DNA of 64,000 nt from Sphingobacterium micropteri (GCF_014692515.1 NZ_JACOIK010000006.1:282455-346454); one strand, 5' to 3'; numbered from the stretch's first letter, positions 9,395 through 18,812 are shown. The notes: generated by a model not told the origin, from the letters alone. Made by a program: numbers and translations.

Positions 9395-11011
9395 ATGAAA
9401 ATGAAGTCATGTATATCTAGCCTGCTTCTGATTTTCCCGTTTTTTTCTTTCGCACAATATCCGGTCATCCCCGATTCGCTGCAACAAATGGCAGATGCTC
9501 GGGAAAAGGCAGAGGAACAGCGCTTAGAGCAGGCATGGGAAATGGCAAAAGCTGTCATGGAGCAAGAAGGAAAGCCGTATATTCCCTGGGCGGCTAAACC
9601 CGAAGATTTACCGCAAGCAGCTATTCCGGCGTTTCCGGGAGCTGAAGGCGGAGGAGCTTATACACCGGGTGGACGTGGAGGAAAAGTATTTGTCGTAACC
9701 AGTCTCGCAGATAGCGGTCCAGGTACCTTACGGGAAGCTTGCGAAGCAGGGGGTGCGCGGATTATCGTATTTAATGTTGCTGGGATCATCAATTTGGAGA
9801 AACCCATCGTAGTTAAAGCACCTTATGTCACGATTGCAGGACAGACCGCGCCGGGCGATGGCGTCTGTGTGGCAGGAGAATCTTTTTTGATTGATACACA
9901 TGATGTCATTGTGCGCTTTATGCGGTTCCGTCGGGGAGTGACGGATGTAACGCGGCGGGATGATGCGCTGGGAGGCAATGGTGTAGGAAATATTATCCTT
10001 GATCATATTTCCGCCAGTTGGGGGCTGGATGAAAATATGTCGATGTACCGGCATGTATACGACAGAACCGGCAAAAACTTAAAGTTGCCTACCGTGAACA
10101 TTACGATTCAGAACTCTATCTTTTCGGAAGCGTTGGACACGTACAACCATGCTTTCGGAAGTACCATTGGGGGCTTGAACAGTACGTTTATGCGCAACTT
10201 ATGGGCGTCGAACATTAGCCGTAACCCTTCTATAGGGATGTATGGTGATTTCGGATTCGTCAATAATGTAGTCTGGAACTGGTGGAATCGGAGCGCAGAC
10301 GGTGGAGACCACCGCTCGGAATATAATTTCATCAATAACTATTACAAGCCGGGACCGATTACGCCATTAGACAAACCAATATCCTACCGGCTTTTAAAGC
10401 CAGAATCCGGTAGGAGCAAGGAAAATGCCGGGACGTTTGGAAAAGCGTACGTGCATGGAAATATCGTGGAAGGCAATCGCCGTGTCACGAAAGATAATTG
10501 GGATGGTGGTGTACAGCCGGCAGTGGACGGAGATCCTACTCCTTATTTGGCGAAAATCAAAGTAGACAGCCCGTTTCCGTTGTCTAATTTTGGCAAGATA
10601 TTATCAGCAAAAAAAGCATATGATTATGTGCTGAAAAACGTTGGTGCGACCCTTCCGAAACGAGATGCGGTAGATGAACGTATTGTAAAACAAGTAAAGA
10701 CGGGTAAGGTGTTCTATACAGAGCCTGTTGAGCCCGTACAGCCGTCGCCTTATGTAAAACGTCGGTTGCCGATGGATTCGTACAAACAAGGTATCATTAC
10801 GGATGTCCGCCAGGTAGGTGGGTATCCTGAATACAAAGGTACTCCCTATAAGGATACCGACAATGATGGTATTCCAGATGAGGTCGAGATGAAGATGGGA
10901 CTAGATCCAAATAACCCGAACGATGCTGCACAGATCAGTGATAATGGATACGCCCATATTGAGAACTACCTGAACAGTGTCGTTCCAAAGAAGACTGTTA
11001 CACCTTTTTAA
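9395..11011 (+). CDS. secreted pectate lyase, PL1-type parallel beta-helix (paralogue)
   Basis: 538 residues, close paralogue of the gene just upstream over the whole length. Signal peptide MKMKSCISSLLLIFPFFSFA; mature protein begins QYPVIPDSLQQ and then has a charged helix before the beta-helix (FPGAEGGGAYTPGGRGGKVF, GPGTLREAC, TIAGQTAPGDGVCVAG, RFMRFRRG, DHISASWGLDEN). The calcium-loop tail DTDNDGIPDEVEMKMGLDPN matches the remnant at 7464 even more closely than the first paralogue does. The pair probably arose by tandem duplication, and three copies once stood in a row here. Substrate as for the neighbour; difference in specificity unknown. Confidence 0.93.
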   Translation: MKMKSCISSLLLIFPFFSFAQYPVIPDSLQQMADAREKAEEQRLEQAWEMAKAVMEQEGKPYIPWAAKPEDLPQAAIPAFPGAEGGGAYTPGGRGGKVFVVTSLADSGPGTLREACEAGGARIIVFNVAGIINLEKPIVVKAPYVTIAGQTAPGDGVCVAGESFLIDTHDVIVRFMRFRRGVTDVTRRDDALGGNGVGNIILDHISASWGLDENMSMYRHVYDRTGKNLKLPTVNITIQNSIFSEALDTYNHAFGSTIGGLNSTFMRNLWASNISRNPSIGMYGDFGFVNNVVWNWWNRSADGGDHRSEYNFINNYYKPGPITPLDKPISYRLLKPESGRSKENAGTFGKAYVHGNIVEGNRRVTKDNWDGGVQPAVDGDPTPYLAKIKVDSPFPLSNFGKILSAKKAYDYVLKNVGATLPKRDAVDERIVKQVKTGKVFYTEPVEPVQPSPYVKRRLPMDSYKQGIITDVRQVGGYPEYKGTPYKDTDNDGIPDEVEMKMGLDPNNPNDAAQISDNGYAHIENYLNSVVPKKTVTPF

Positions 11012-11033
11012 CCACTTAAAGGCGCTTTTTTAT

Positions 11034-11070
11034 TAGTTTAGTTTAGTTTAGTTAGTTTAGTTAGTTTAGT
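11034..11070. repeat. TTTAG/TTAG microsatellite
   Basis: Tandem run of about seven imperfect TTTAG units (some TTAG) just before the terminator at 11071. It could vary in copy number by slippage. It lies between convergent genes, so no effect on a promoter is expected. Confidence 0.85.
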
Positions 11071-11099
11071 AGGCTGTTGCGATCGCAACAGCCTCTTTT
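11071..11099. terminator. terminator between convergent genes
   Basis: Perfect 24-bp palindrome AGGCTGTTGC / GATC / GCAACAGCCT (11071-11094) followed by CTTTT. It sits 60 bp after the pectate lyase stop and 50 bp before the end of the convergent OmpA-family gene. Confidence 0.85.
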
Positions 11100-11145
11100 A
11101 ATGAACTCCCCGTGTTCATTTCTTTGTATAATGTTTGTGTAACCT

Positions 11146-12468
11146 TTACAGCGCTATAAATTCAACGCGTCTATTTTGGGTTCGTCCCGCTTCTGAGTCA
11201 TTCGGAGACACAGGAACCGCTTCACCTTTTCCGAAGGTCTCTAACCTGTCTGCGGCGATGCTATGCGTCGACACTAATATCTCCTTGACGGCCGCCGCTC
11301 GCTGTTCGCTTAACGTCAGGTTTGTTTTATCATCTCCGACATTATCCGTATGCCCAACGATCTGCAAGCGTAATTCCGCATTTTCCAAAAGCAGATCAGC
11401 AACCGATTTTATAACGCCAAACGACTCTGGTTTTATGCGTGAAGCTCCCGTGTCAAACAGTATCCCGGTTGTGGTAAATGAACCATTTTGAAGAAGATGT
11501 TGGCGAGGCGGCACTAAGCCTTTCGCTATTTTGATGTTGCTGATGTAAATGCCGATTTGCTCATCCTTGTACGGACTACTTGCTAATTTGAAAAACAATT
11601 GATTAAACTCTCCAGCTTTTGCTACACCTTTTGGTGCATCATAGAGCTTATCCCCGTCAATCCAAATACGTAAACGTTCTTTCTGAACTTGGATAGCTAC
11701 GTGTGCGATTCGTTGGTACCATGTTTCTACCTTTTTGACATCTTTTGCCGGACTGTTGAAGTACCGAATATACTTTTCATACGAATCCAAACTAAAGGTT
11801 CCCGAATGGGCATGCGGTGAGATGTTTACATAGAAGGACTTGTCGCCATTTTGTTCGTTGAGCAGCTTGTTTGATGTAGGAGGCTGTTCACCCGAAGCTA
11901 ATAAGCCAAATCTAAACTCAGGAGCCATCCATCCCTGAAAGTCTATATCGAAGACCATATCAAATTCTACGCTAAAATCTTGGCCAAACCCTTGTTCATT
12001 ACCGGACAAGACAACGCTTCGTTGTGCCATGCGTAACCATTTCCCTTCGATGTTATTTAAATTAACGATAACCGAACTGCCATTGCTGTTCCAGCCTGAA
12101 GGCAATTCCCCAATTGGATCGTCGGAAAAATTTGCCGCATATAGTATAGAATCGCCAGGAATGAAATCGTATTTGCTGTAAGATTGGAGCGGGTTGTTAT
12201 TTTGTGGTTCAACAACATGTGTGTTCGTTGATTTGTCTTGCTGTATCGTTGTATCTTGTCCGTTGGCAGTAGAAGCCGATTCTATAGCTTTATCGATTCC
12301 TTTGGAAACAGCTTTGTCTGTTTCGTTTAGTATTTTATTCACGGCCGTGTTTTCTATCCTACCTTTTACTTTCTTCAATATTCCCTGAGAATAGAGCGGA
12401 CTGATGACACATGCCGATTGTACGGCGACGACCAGCATGATTCTTGTCCATATCACTGTTTTTTCCAT
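11146..12468 (-). CDS. OmpA-family outer-membrane/peptidoglycan-binding protein
   Basis: 440 residues. A signal peptide (about 1-28, ending SPLYSQ) is followed by a charged linker with IENTAVNKIL and SKGIDKAIES, a laminin-G/concanavalin-like beta-sandwich at about 105-315 (FSVEFDMVFDIDFQGWMAPEF, WYQRIAHVAIQVQKERLRIWID), and a C-terminal OmpA domain at about 325-440: GILFDTGASRIKPES, LRLQIVGHTDNVGDD, LSEQRAAAVKEILV, FGKGEAVPVSPNDSEAGRTQNRRVE. The OmpA domain binds peptidoglycan non-covalently; the middle domain may bind a ligand. Single gene with the next minus-strand gene about 130 bp upstream. Specific function unknown. Confidence 0.9.
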   Translation of the reverse strand: MEKTVIWTRIMLVVAVQSACVISPLYSQGILKKVKGRIENTAVNKILNETDKAVSKGIDKAIESASTANGQDTTIQQDKSTNTHVVEPQNNNPLQSYSKYDFIPGDSILYAANFSDDPIGELPSGWNSNGSSVIVNLNNIEGKWLRMAQRSVVLSGNEQGFGQDFSVEFDMVFDIDFQGWMAPEFRFGLLASGEQPPTSNKLLNEQNGDKSFYVNISPHAHSGTFSLDSYEKYIRYFNSPAKDVKKVETWYQRIAHVAIQVQKERLRIWIDGDKLYDAPKGVAKAGEFNQLFFKLASSPYKDEQIGIYISNIKIAKGLVPPRQHLLQNGSFTTTGILFDTGASRIKPESFGVIKSVADLLLENAELRLQIVGHTDNVGDDKTNLTLSEQRAAAVKEILVSTHSIAADRLETFGKGEAVPVSPNDSEAGRTQNRRVEFIAL

Positions 12469-12598
12469 CTTAATATACTGTTAATAAGTTTTGATAAATC
12501 TACCTAAGTATATAGTTTACCAACTATTTTTTCGACAAACGGCTATTTTTGGCGTTCTATGTTGTTGTTTGATCGATAAAATATGCAGTGGCGTGTTA

Positions 12599-13114
12599 TT
12601 AAAGTTTAAAAGTCACGCCAAGGTTCAATATTCCAGCACCGTAACCTATTTCTCCGAATGCGCCTACTTTTTCGGTAAACCAATATCTAGATCCAATATG
12701 TCCACCCCATAAGAAGCCACCGGCAGAAGCAGAAAAAGGAGCATCATCGTCTCCGTCCCATTTAACCGATGCAATATTATAGCCGAGCATTATTCCCGCG
12801 TAAGGATCGAATTTTGTTGAATTTACTTTCAGGTGGTACGACCCCCTCGCTGCGGCCAGGATATGGGTATACTTCCAATTTCCATAACCACCAAAAGATT
12901 CTTTTTCAGTTGAAAATGCGGCATATGCGCCCACACTAATCCGATCGGAAACAGCCTGCTCATAGCTCAGGCCTACGGGTATACCGAAGCCGCCAGCGAT
13001 ACCTACCCCTACATTAAGCATCTTGTCTCCTTTTTTAAAAGATTGCGCCGCGGAGGTTGTAGCGTATAAGATGCACGCCAATGTAATAAATGCAATGTTT
13101 TTAATCTTAGTCAT
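12599..13114 (-). CDS. small outer-membrane beta-barrel protein
   Basis: 171 residues with a signal peptide (MTKIKNIAFITLACILYATTSAAQ). The mature part alternates glycine and aromatic residues in short strands (LNVGVGIAGGFGIPVGLSYEQAV, RISVGAYAAFSTEKES, FDPYAGIMLGYNIASV, GGHIGSRYWFTEKVGAFGEIG) and ends in LGVTFKL, the C-terminal strand signal of outer-membrane barrels. Such eight-stranded barrels are widespread in Bacteroidota and mostly of unknown role. Monocistronic by spacing. Confidence 0.88.
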   Translation of the reverse strand: MTKIKNIAFITLACILYATTSAAQSFKKGDKMLNVGVGIAGGFGIPVGLSYEQAVSDRISVGAYAAFSTEKESFGGYGNWKYTHILAAARGSYHLKVNSTKFDPYAGIMLGYNIASVKWDGDDDAPFSASAGGFLWGGHIGSRYWFTEKVGAFGEIGYGAGILNLGVTFKL

Positions 13115-13289
13115 GATTTGTTTAAGTTTTATTTTTTGTCAGGACAAAATTAGATGAAGAAAAAGATTGGAATTTACGTGCTACTACGGAATGCCAAAAA
13201 ATCAGTATGACCGTCATATATGGTATCCGGCAAGGCGAAATTGCAGCATTGAAACAAGAACTGCTAGCGTATAAGTGATATGCTATAAC

Positions 13290-14012
13290 CTAATACATCA
13301 ATTCCTTGATGGCCGGGAGATAGTTTCGACTGACGTTCAGCTCTACATTATTGGGTAGCGTGATGAATGTTTTGTGAATGTCCTTATATAGTTCCTTTAG
13401 GTGATCCAAGTTCACGACGTATGATCGATGGACACGTAAAAATTGGTGAGGGTCAAGCCTTTGCATAAATTGACCTATTCCCTGTGTACTTAAAAAAGAT
13501 TCGTTGTGAAGGGTATAGATCCATGTATAATCTTTGTCCGCTTTTAAATGCGTGATTTCGGAAACAGGGATACAGGTCAAACGATTTCCCTTTTCCACCA
13601 GAATACGTCGCGGATATAAGGTTGATTTCTTATCAAATGGATTCCCGACCTCGTTGTTCTTACATTCAAGTTTATGTAAGGATGCCTGTAAGCGTTTTGT
13701 GGTGAGCGGCTTGAGTAGATAGTCTACTGCATCATATTCAAAAGCTTTGGCTGCGTCGGCTGGCGTCTCAGAAGTGAGGATGACAGCGGGTGAATGTTCT
13801 GTTCTATCCAGTACCTCAAACCCATTGATGCCAGGCAGTCTCACGCTGATGAACACCACATCTGGCTGAAGTGCGTCAATATGCCGTAAAGCTTCCAGAC
13901 CGTTACAGGCTTCCCAAAAAGTAGCGGGATACCGATTTTGCTTCACTTCATCAATAAGTTGCCTACGAAACAAACAATCTCGGTCCACAATAAGCAAAGT
14001 TTGTTTTCTCAT
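13290..14012 (-). CDS. LytTR-type regulator with an altered receiver domain
   Basis: Receiver domain (1-120) plus LytTR DNA-binding domain (about 140-240: RILVEKGNRLTCIPVSEITHLKADKDYTWIYT, then QFLRVHRSYVVNLDHLKEL). Start set at ATG 14012 (MRKQTLLIVDRDC); a TTG at 14039 would add nine residues. The usual phospho-acceptor Asp of the third strand is Ser56 here (DVVFISVRLPG where relatives have VFLD). Acidic Asp10/Asp12, a Thr/Ser (VILTSETP) and the Lys of LLKPL remain. The protein therefore probably cannot be phosphorylated in the normal way and may act constitutively or through protein contacts. No kinase gene of the matching LytS/YehU class stands next to it. Confidence 0.92.
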   Translation of the reverse strand: MRKQTLLIVDRDCLFRRQLIDEVKQNRYPATFWEACNGLEALRHIDALQPDVVFISVRLPGINGFEVLDRTEHSPAVILTSETPADAAKAFEYDAVDYLLKPLTTKRLQASLHKLECKNNEVGNPFDKKSTLYPRRILVEKGNRLTCIPVSEITHLKADKDYTWIYTLHNESFLSTQGIGQFMQRLDPHQFLRVHRSYVVNLDHLKELYKDIHKTFITLPNNVELNVSRNYLPAIKELMY

Positions 14013-14142
14013 ATTTCGTTTATTACCAAGTTTCGTCAAAAATAGACGTCGAAGCAGTGATTTAGAACTGACAAATGTCAGAAAATGAAGTTCGTATAAT
14101 TTTTGTTATCTTCGTCTTCATACAATTTGGCGGAGAATCGAT

Positions 14143-14739
14143 ATGCTTTTGCGACACCATTTTGAACACGTATGCGCTTTTGCTGGGAACTATAATATAC
14201 ACTTCACTCCTGATGAATTTGATATGATACGCACCCACACCAAATGTGAAGTCTTACCTGCGCATACCGTACTCATGGAACAAGGTAAAAAGGTGGATAA
14301 ACTGTATTTTCTCAATCGGGGTATTGCAAGATTATACCGCGTTCATAATGGGGTGGATCACACACTGGGTATTGTTTCAAGCCATTATTTTTTATCCACG
14401 CCCTTATATCTGCAAAGTGGCGAGATTTCTACCTGTTCTCTGGAATCATTGAGTGAGATCGATGTGTTGATATGGGACAAGGAAAGTGCACTCTACTTGA
14501 AAAAACACATCCCAAAGATGGAAACTATGGATTTGGCCGTCATGGATACGCTACTCAAATGGTTGCAGGATATCCAGATCAATTCCATCTGTATGACGGC
14601 CGAAGAACGCTACGTTCATTTGATGGAGACGCAACCGCTTGTTATCCAGCAAGTTCCATTAAAGTATATTGCATCCTTTTTGGCCATACATCAAGACAGT
14701 TTAAGCAGAATTCGTAAAAATTTGACGCAGCGGAGTTAA
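14143..14739 (+). CDS. Crp/Fnr-family transcriptional regulator
   Basis: 198 residues. N-terminal cyclic-nucleotide-binding-like barrel (about 25-115: EVLPAHTVLMEQGKKVDKLYFLNRGIARLYRV) and C-terminal winged helix (about 150-198: MTAEERYVHLME then IASFLAIHQDSLSRIRKNL), which is the short Crp type common in Bacteroidota. The arginine-containing phosphate cassette that binds cAMP is not obvious, so another signal is likely. Its end overlaps by 4 bp the end of the convergent response regulator gene. Target genes unknown. Confidence 0.9.
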   Translation: MLLRHHFEHVCAFAGNYNIHFTPDEFDMIRTHTKCEVLPAHTVLMEQGKKVDKLYFLNRGIARLYRVHNGVDHTLGIVSSHYFLSTPLYLQSGEISTCSLESLSEIDVLIWDKESALYLKKHIPKMETMDLAVMDTLLKWLQDIQINSICMTAEERYVHLMETQPLVIQQVPLKYIASFLAIHQDSLSRIRKNLTQRS

Positions 14740-15365
14740 ATAAGACCGCGGAGATAAGCTTCTTTAACAAGTCCCGCGGTCGTCTTTATATTAAGCTTTT
14801 GATTGAGGCTGTGTCGGTGAGATTCCACGGTACGGACACTAAGGAAAAGCTTGTCGGCAATTTCCTGATTGGAATATTCGTTTGCTATCAAAGCCAGAAT
14901 CTCAAGTTCCCTGTTGGTGAGCTTAACGTATGCCGTCGCTTTTCTGCCATGAATAGATTGCTGTAGGATCTGTTGTTCAATCTGCTTATCGATGTACTGT
15001 TCCCCTGCTGCCACCGTTTCTATAGCCTGAAGAAGCGACTCTTTTTCTGTGCCCTTAAGTAAGTAGCCCATGGCACCATTCCGCATCATTTTTCGGACGT
15101 ATACCACGTCGTCATGGTTAGTTAGCGCAATCACGGCAAGCTTTGGATATAAAATAAGGAGCTTTTTACAAAGATCTATTCCGTTTGTATCGGGCAATTC
15201 GATGTCCAACAACAGTACATCCGGAGTTTCTTCACTTAATTTCTGTAATAAATCGGCACCGTCTTGAGCGGTGAAAAGGACCTGGTACGCCGGTTCATCT
15301 TGTAGCATTTTTAGAAGTCCATTGATGATCAAGGAGTGATCGTCTATTATGCCAATAGTTATCAT
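14736..15365 (-). CDS. NarL/FixJ-type response regulator
   Basis: 209 residues: receiver domain with acidic pair Asp8-Asp9, phospho-acceptor Asp54 (DVLLLDIELPD) and a LuxR-type helix-turn-helix from about 145 (LTNRELEILALIANEYSNQEIADKLFLSVRTVESHRHSLNQKL). The partner kinase is encoded 94 bp upstream on the same strand. The pair is a classical two-component system; the kinase's TPR repeats suggest sensing by protein contact rather than a small ligand. Targets cannot be read from the sequence. Confidence 0.95.
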   Translation of the reverse strand: MITIGIIDDHSLIINGLLKMLQDEPAYQVLFTAQDGADLLQKLSEETPDVLLLDIELPDTNGIDLCKKLLILYPKLAVIALTNHDDVVYVRKMMRNGAMGYLLKGTEKESLLQAIETVAAGEQYIDKQIEQQILQQSIHGRKATAYVKLTNRELEILALIANEYSNQEIADKLFLSVRTVESHRHSLNQKLNIKTTAGLVKEAYLRGLI

Positions 15366-15459
15366 ATATGCTGATGTTGTTTCTTGTACAAAAGAAGAAA
15401 GAATGGAGACGATATTTTACCGTATTAGTACGGAAAACATCGTATCGTATCCAATACGT

Positions 15460-17472
15460 TTAAAGATCAACAGTCGCTTTGTCCAAAGATGCGGTCATAG
15501 GGCAGTCAATCTCGATAAATACAGAAGTTCCCTGTCCGATACAAGATCGAATATCGATGTTGCCCTGCAGTGACTTTACACGATTATTCAAATTGTGAAA
15601 GCCAATACCATTGGCCCAAAGGGTTTCGGTATCGAATCCTGTCCCATTATCTTCAACGGTGATCAGTAAGCGTCCCTGTTCTTCGCTGAGTTGAACAATT
15701 CCTTCAGTAGCTTGTGCATGTTTCAATATATTGGTCACGCATTCTTGGATGACACGATAAATGGTTAGCTGAGAACCCTTGTCTAATTCAGGAAGCTCGC
15801 CCATGACGTAGCAATGCATCTGGAAGTCCGGTTTATTTACCCTTTGGCAAAACGATTGAATGGCGTAGCCAAGTCCTTCCTCGAGAATCATTTCTGGCGC
15901 AAGGTTGTGGGAGATATTCCGTATCTCGCGCACGGCTATTTCTATCAATTGACTTACTTCTTGGAATGTCGTACGGGGGTCGCTATGTTTCGTCATTGCG
16001 TTGATTTGTAGGCTTGCTGCTGATAAGATACTGGCTACACCGTCGTGCAGTTCCTTCGCTGTCCGTTCCCGTTCCCGTTCTTCACCTGCTAATTGTGCTT
16101 CGATCAGCTTCTTTTGCAATTCCGTAGATTGAGCCTTTCGTTTTTGTCTATTTAATAGTCGTATGGCGACCAATCCGAATACCAACAAAAATATCGAAAA
16201 GATAAAGATAATAAACCATTTATTCTGACGGTCGAGTTCGGCAGCCTGCTCGACGATCTTGAGGTCTCGTTCGACGATCTGCTTTCTATTTTGAGCCGTT
16301 TCATATCGTACTTCAAGTTCCTGTATCGTTTTTTGTGTTTCTTGGCTCTGTAGCGAATCCTTTAGCTGTGCATGCTTTTTGTGAAAATTCAGCGCCTGCT
16401 TATAGTCGCCAAGCGCTTCGTTGATGTCGGCCCCATCTTTATACAAATCGACAAGCTGCGGTGTTGCCAATTCCGTTGTCGCTAGTTTAAGAGCCATTTC
16501 GAAATATTCTTTTGCGGCTTGTGCACTACCTATTTCTTTAAATATACGCGACATCCCTGAAAGTGTGTAAACCTCATTTCCGGGAATCGATTTCGGGGTG
16601 ATGGCCAGCGCTTTAGCAAATGTCTCGAGCGCCAATGGATAATGCTGCTGCATACGGTATACCTCGGCCAGATTATTCAGTGCCTTGATTTCCATCTGTA
16701 GGTCACCATAGGAGCGTCCTATGGATAGATACTGTTTCCCATGATGTACAGCGTCGGCCAATTTGCCTGCCATGGCCTCCGCAACCATCACATTGACGAG
16801 GCTGTTGCCCATAGATATCGTGTCCTTTAACTGCCGAGCTATTTCATAAGACTGCCACGCATATTCCAGACCTTTGTCGAGATCTTGGAGATCCAGCAAT
16901 AGGGAGCTCAAATTATTAAGATATTTTCTTCTATCAGACAAGTCCTTGTGTGTTGGATGTTTGATTTCGTTGGAAATTTCCAGCGCACGGATCAGGTTGT
17001 TTGCAGCTTCTTTTAATTGTCCTTTGGCCTGATGCTGTAACGCGATATTATTGTATGCTGCAGCCGCCTTCGGACGATTGTTTAGACGTAAGCTTATGGT
17101 TAGGGCGAGTTGAGCATATTCCATAGCCTCCTCAAATCGCACTTGATCGTATAGAAATACACTGTAATTGCCAGCGAACAATAGCTTGCCCGATTCTGAG
17201 TTCAATTGATCGGCAAGTTCGCCAGCTTGTTTGAAATAATATTCAGCGGAATCCGGGAGCCTCTCCTTCTGTTTTTGTTTCGCGATTTCCACTAAGTGCG
17301 TAATTCGAGAAGTATCTTGCTTCCCTATGAAAGAGGAAGTTTCGGACGGTAACGCGATAAAAAGAAATAAACAAAGTGTGTACATAGGTATTCTGGTAAT
17401 ATCCTGATTAAGTTGAAATATAGATCGTTTAAATTTTTCTGCACATCTCTTTCTACTAAAGTTTTTATTCAT
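15460..17472 (-). CDS. TPR-repeat sensor histidine kinase (HisKA_3 type)
   Basis: 670 residues from the first ATG; an inner ATG at 17385 (MYTLCLFLFIALPSETSSF) gives a cleaner signal peptide and may be the true start. Periplasmic TPR repeats fill about 60-400 (repeated alanine/tyrosine helices such as AEYYFKQAGELADQ, PLALETFAKALAI, AAKEYFEMALKLA). One membrane segment follows (WFIIFIFSIFLLVFGLVAI, about 418-436), then the dimerisation/phospho-acceptor helix with His476 (AKELHDGVASIL) and the ATPase domain (N box VIQECVTNILKHA, G1 box VEDNGTGFD, G2 box GIGFHNLNNRV). It phosphorylates the LuxR-type regulator at 14736. Confidence 0.94.
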   Translation of the reverse strand: MNKNFSRKRCAEKFKRSIFQLNQDITRIPMYTLCLFLFIALPSETSSFIGKQDTSRITHLVEIAKQKQKERLPDSAEYYFKQAGELADQLNSESGKLLFAGNYSVFLYDQVRFEEAMEYAQLALTISLRLNNRPKAAAAYNNIALQHQAKGQLKEAANNLIRALEISNEIKHPTHKDLSDRRKYLNNLSSLLLDLQDLDKGLEYAWQSYEIARQLKDTISMGNSLVNVMVAEAMAGKLADAVHHGKQYLSIGRSYGDLQMEIKALNNLAEVYRMQQHYPLALETFAKALAITPKSIPGNEVYTLSGMSRIFKEIGSAQAAKEYFEMALKLATTELATPQLVDLYKDGADINEALGDYKQALNFHKKHAQLKDSLQSQETQKTIQELEVRYETAQNRKQIVERDLKIVEQAAELDRQNKWFIIFIFSIFLLVFGLVAIRLLNRQKRKAQSTELQKKLIEAQLAGEERERERTAKELHDGVASILSAASLQINAMTKHSDPRTTFQEVSQLIEIAVREIRNISHNLAPEMILEEGLGYAIQSFCQRVNKPDFQMHCYVMGELPELDKGSQLTIYRVIQECVTNILKHAQATEGIVQLSEEQGRLLITVEDNGTGFDTETLWANGIGFHNLNNRVKSLQGNIDIRSCIGQGTSVFIEIDCPMTASLDKATVDL

Positions 17473-17610
17473 CGACCAAGTGTATCAGCGAGCGACTAAG
17501 ATACAATGGAATTTTGATGCAGGACATCCGTAGCAATACGGAAAATTTGTGAATAGGCTTTACTACAGTTCTTTTCGGGTTAATATCCTCCTAGATTCGC
17601 AAAAAAAATT

Positions 17611-18258
17611 ATGATGAAGAAAATTGTATTCATTCTTATATCAGGTTTGTTATTATTGATATTGTTTTCCTGCAAGCGGGACGAACATCAGGAGCCGGAG
17701 GAACCCACGTTTCCCTTTATGAAAGTGGGTAACCAGTGGAACTATAGGCTGATAACCGAAGCAGGGGAGACGGAGATCAGTTATATGATCGCAGATAAAA
17801 CGAAACAAAACTACTTCAAGGTATTGTTGAATTTTGTAGGTTCAGAACTGCCTGCAGTGGATCATTTTTGGTACGCCGATCAACAGACTTTTACGATGGC
17901 AACGGAGTGGCCGGACAGTGACCTCAAATTTACGATGTTAGAGAAGGCGGCCAAAGTTGATGACCGTTGGGAATATTTTGTTCCGGCACCTTTGAATCCA
18001 GAGAATGACGATCTTTCAGGTACGATCACCTATGAAGTAATAGCGGTTAATGCTACTACGATAGCCATTGGAAAGACGTTTACGGATGTATATAAAGTAC
18101 GACACACGGCGTCGTCCCATCCGCAATTTTATGCGGACTATTTCATTAGTTTGTCCTCGGGAATCATAAAAATGGAGGGAATGGGATATGTGCGGATAGA
18201 TGATGACGAGATTGCATATTTTCCGCTAGAATGGCAATTAAAATCGAAGAACTTTTAA
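17611..18258 (+). CDS. lipoprotein of unknown function
   Basis: 215 residues with a lipoprotein signal (ISGLLLLILFSC, Cys about 21) and a short acidic linker (KRDEHQEPEEP). The mature part looks like one beta-rich domain (FMKVGNQWNYRLITEAGETEISYMI..., ending YFPLEWQLKSKNF). The opening phrase resembles many Bacteroidota lipoproteins of unknown role. It starts a run of three small genes with gaps of 18 and 2 bp that are probably co-transcribed. Confidence 0.8.
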   Translation: MMKKIVFILISGLLLLILFSCKRDEHQEPEEPTFPFMKVGNQWNYRLITEAGETEISYMIADKTKQNYFKVLLNFVGSELPAVDHFWYADQQTFTMATEWPDSDLKFTMLEKAAKVDDRWEYFVPAPLNPENDDLSGTITYEVIAVNATTIAIGKTFTDVYKVRHTASSHPQFYADYFISLSSGIIKMEGMGYVRIDDDEIAYFPLEWQLKSKNF

Positions 18259-18276
18259 TGTTTTTATATCAATTTA

Positions 18277-18567
18277 ATGAACATCACGCTATTTTACAAG
18301 CTGTTTATACTGGGACTGATTGCCATATCGTTCAATTCCTGTCGATTGGATTTAAATGATAGTAGCACCTATCCGGCGATAGATCAGCAAAAGATAATTT
18401 TACATCATTATTCCGTATACGGACTGCTACCTGTATCACAGGCCTATACGGATGCTGTGCTGAGGGAGTCAGAAAGGGGTTGTTTCAAACCTGATCGATC
18501 ATTTATAAATGGTGTGTTGGCTGCTGTGACATTAGGTATATATACGCCGAATGGAACGGGTAACTAG
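18277..18567 (+). CDS. small Bor-like lipoprotein
   Basis: 96 residues; lipoprotein signal ending GLIAISFNSC (Cys about 22). The C-terminal half, FINGVLAAVTLGIYTPNGTGN, matches the hallmark of the phage-lambda Bor/Iss family (F-V-N-G-L-L, T-L-G-I-Y-T-P), preceded by HHYSVYGLLPV. Bor and Iss are surface lipoproteins linked to serum resistance in enterobacteria; in Bacteroidota related proteins are of unknown function. The stop is followed after 2 bp by the next start, so the two are translationally coupled. Confidence 0.75.
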   Translation: MNITLFYKLFILGLIAISFNSCRLDLNDSSTYPAIDQQKIILHHYSVYGLLPVSQAYTDAVLRESERGCFKPDRSFINGVLAAVTLGIYTPNGTGN

Positions 18568-18569
18568 TA

Positions 18570-18812
18570 ATGAAAGGCTTCAGAATATTAATAGGTCGTA
18601 CAGCGGTGATATGCATACTAAGCAATATTATACTGACAACATCACTCACGTTAATGTTGATAAGCGCAGTTGAGATAGTCAATACACTGTATTTTAACCA
18701 GGGAAACCTTAATTCCTATGGAACGGGCTTTCTTATTGGAAATGTTTTTTTGTTTTTTGTGTCCACGTTGTTAAGTTATAAGTTGGCAAAATCTATACAT
18801 AAAAGATCCTGA
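18570..18812 (+). CDS. small two-helix membrane protein
   Basis: 80 residues with two predicted membrane segments (about 8-32, VICILSNIILTTSLTLMLIS, and about 50-70, FLIGNVFLFFVSTLLSY) and a basic tail KLAKSIHKRS. Located 2 bp after the Bor-like gene. No family recognised; a helper of the two lipoproteins upstream is possible but not shown. Confidence 0.6.
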   Translation: MKGFRILIGRTAVICILSNIILTTSLTLMLISAVEIVNTLYFNQGNLNSYGTGFLIGNVFLFFVSTLLSYKLAKSIHKRS

